From Dryocola sp051307055 (GTDB lineage: Bacteria > Pseudomonadota > Gammaproteobacteria > Enterobacterales > Enterobacteriaceae), in assembly GCF_051307055.1 (NCBI RefSeq), contig NZ_CP149994.1, positions 2,356,001-2,420,000 of the forward strand: 64,000 nucleotides of DNA, in the 5' to 3' direction. A program made the translations under genes and the position numbers. This document shows, piece by piece, positions 63,575 to 64,000 of the stretch (the stretch's first letter is position 1; every line of letters starts with the position of its first letter). Under the pieces are notes generated by a model. It had not been told where the DNA came from and ran no database searches. It saw only the letters and a program-made list of their open reading frames with translations.

Positions 63575-63848
63575 ATTTCCCCCTAACCAGTACTATTAAC
63601 GAATGACTTACTGAAGAAATAGTATACAAATGCCTGTTTAAATATCCAGTATTTTTTTTGAGCAAATCTAACTTATTGAGATAGCTAAATTTATTATTTT
63701 TTGATGACAGCCCGGGATGTGAAGAGCGGAAATAGGCCGGGAAATTGTTCTACGGCGGGGCCTGTAAACTTTGGCCGTGGGGCAATAAAAAAGCCGATAA
63801 CGTTTTGCGTTATCGGCTTTTCATCTTCTGGTGTCAGATTACTGCAAA
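63575..63848. other. Gap between the antirepressor gene and the decarboxylase gene
   Basis: A 274-base spacer. It contains the antirepressor promoter region (AT-rich, 63600-63700) and the decarboxylase terminator (63787-63823). A 67-codon plus-strand frame across 63701-63904 runs through that terminator and is not believed. Confidence 0.5.
63787..63823 (-). terminator. Terminator of the decarboxylase gene
   Basis: A perfect 12-bp stem AAGCCGATAACG/CGTTATCGGCTT with a short loop. On the minus strand it is followed by TTTTTTATT, 25 bases after the stop codon at 63849. Confidence 0.9.
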
Positions 63849-64000
63849 TTAAGCGCTCAGCAATCGTTGAGCCGTGTTATCCACCAGCGCCAGCAGGACC
63901 TTAACGTCTTCCAGGCTGACCGTTGGGTTTAACAGCGTCAGCTTCAGGCAGGTTACGCCGTTAAACTCGGTTACGCCGACGTTAGCACGCCCGGACTCCA
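63849..64000 (-). CDS. C-terminal end of a probable PLP-dependent decarboxylase (2,4-diaminobutyrate type)
   Basis: Only the last 49 codons are in the window (ESGRANVGVTEFNGVTCLKL, TLLNPTVSLEDVKVLLALVD, then NTAQRLLSA). The pattern of a short strand followed by LKLTLLNPTVSLEDV and a final helix is what group II PLP decarboxylases of the L-2,4-diaminobutyrate/glutamate type show at the C-terminus. The catalytic lysine and cofactor site lie outside the window, so the name is tentative. Confidence 0.5.
   Translation of the reverse strand, partial: ESGRANVGVTEFNGVTCLKLTLLNPTVSLEDVKVLLALVDNTAQRLLSA

Overview
The window is chromosomal DNA from a member of the Enterobacteriaceae. The backbone is gene-for-gene the E. 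coli nar to ychF interval: narG, narK, narX, narL, ychO, ychN, chaC, chaB, chaA, kdsA, sirB1, sirB2, prmC, prfA, hemA, lolB, ispE, prs, dauA, ychH, pth, ychF. Proteins match E. coli lengths to within a few residues. A Klebsiella-type assimilatory nitrate cluster (nasR-nasFEDCBA) and a BapA-like giant adhesin with its own type I secretion system point to the Klebsiella/Enterobacter/Kosakonia/Cronobacter side of the family. The genus cannot be fixed from this sequence alone.

Layout. Bases 1-7018 hold respiratory nitrate metabolism: narG (cut by the left edge) and narK on the minus strand, and the narXL two-component system on the plus strand, with FNR and NarL sites between them. Bases 7015-20086 hold ychO, a secreted PEBP-family protein, and the nas operon transcribed leftwards from a sigma54 promoter. 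The nas leader carries a dual-hexaloop antiterminator for NasR. The FAD/NAD(P)H protein NasC and nitrite reductase NasB are one uninterrupted reading frame. Bases 20161-37337 are backbone, plus a chemoreceptor with a flagellar sigma28-type promoter. Bases 37338-43485 are an accessory block (alpha/beta hydrolase, thiamine-diphosphate oxidase-like enzyme, zinc alcohol dehydrogenase, OBAP-family lipoprotein, a 26-residue membrane peptide and a frameshifted zinc-ribbon ORF). It is bracketed by two near-identical terminator hairpins, the first being the ychF terminator. Bases 43868-62073 encode the type I system: a TolC-like protein, a 4404-residue Ig-repeat adhesin, an ABC exporter and a membrane-fusion protein. 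Bases 62825-64000 hold a lone phage-type antirepressor gene and the 3' end of a probable PLP-dependent decarboxylase.

How it works together. NarX senses nitrate and NarL with FNR controls respiratory narG and narK. The nas operon uses nitrate as a nitrogen source: NasFED import nitrate/nitrite, NasA reduces nitrate to nitrite, and NasC/NasB pass NAD(P)H electrons and reduce nitrite to ammonium. NasR senses nitrate/nitrite and stops leader termination. The type I machinery exports the adhesin to the cell surface. The adhesin's Ig modules fall into a six-module super-repeat that has been duplicated and partly deleted. An FG-GAP propeller-like region sits near the C-terminus, just before the secretion signal.
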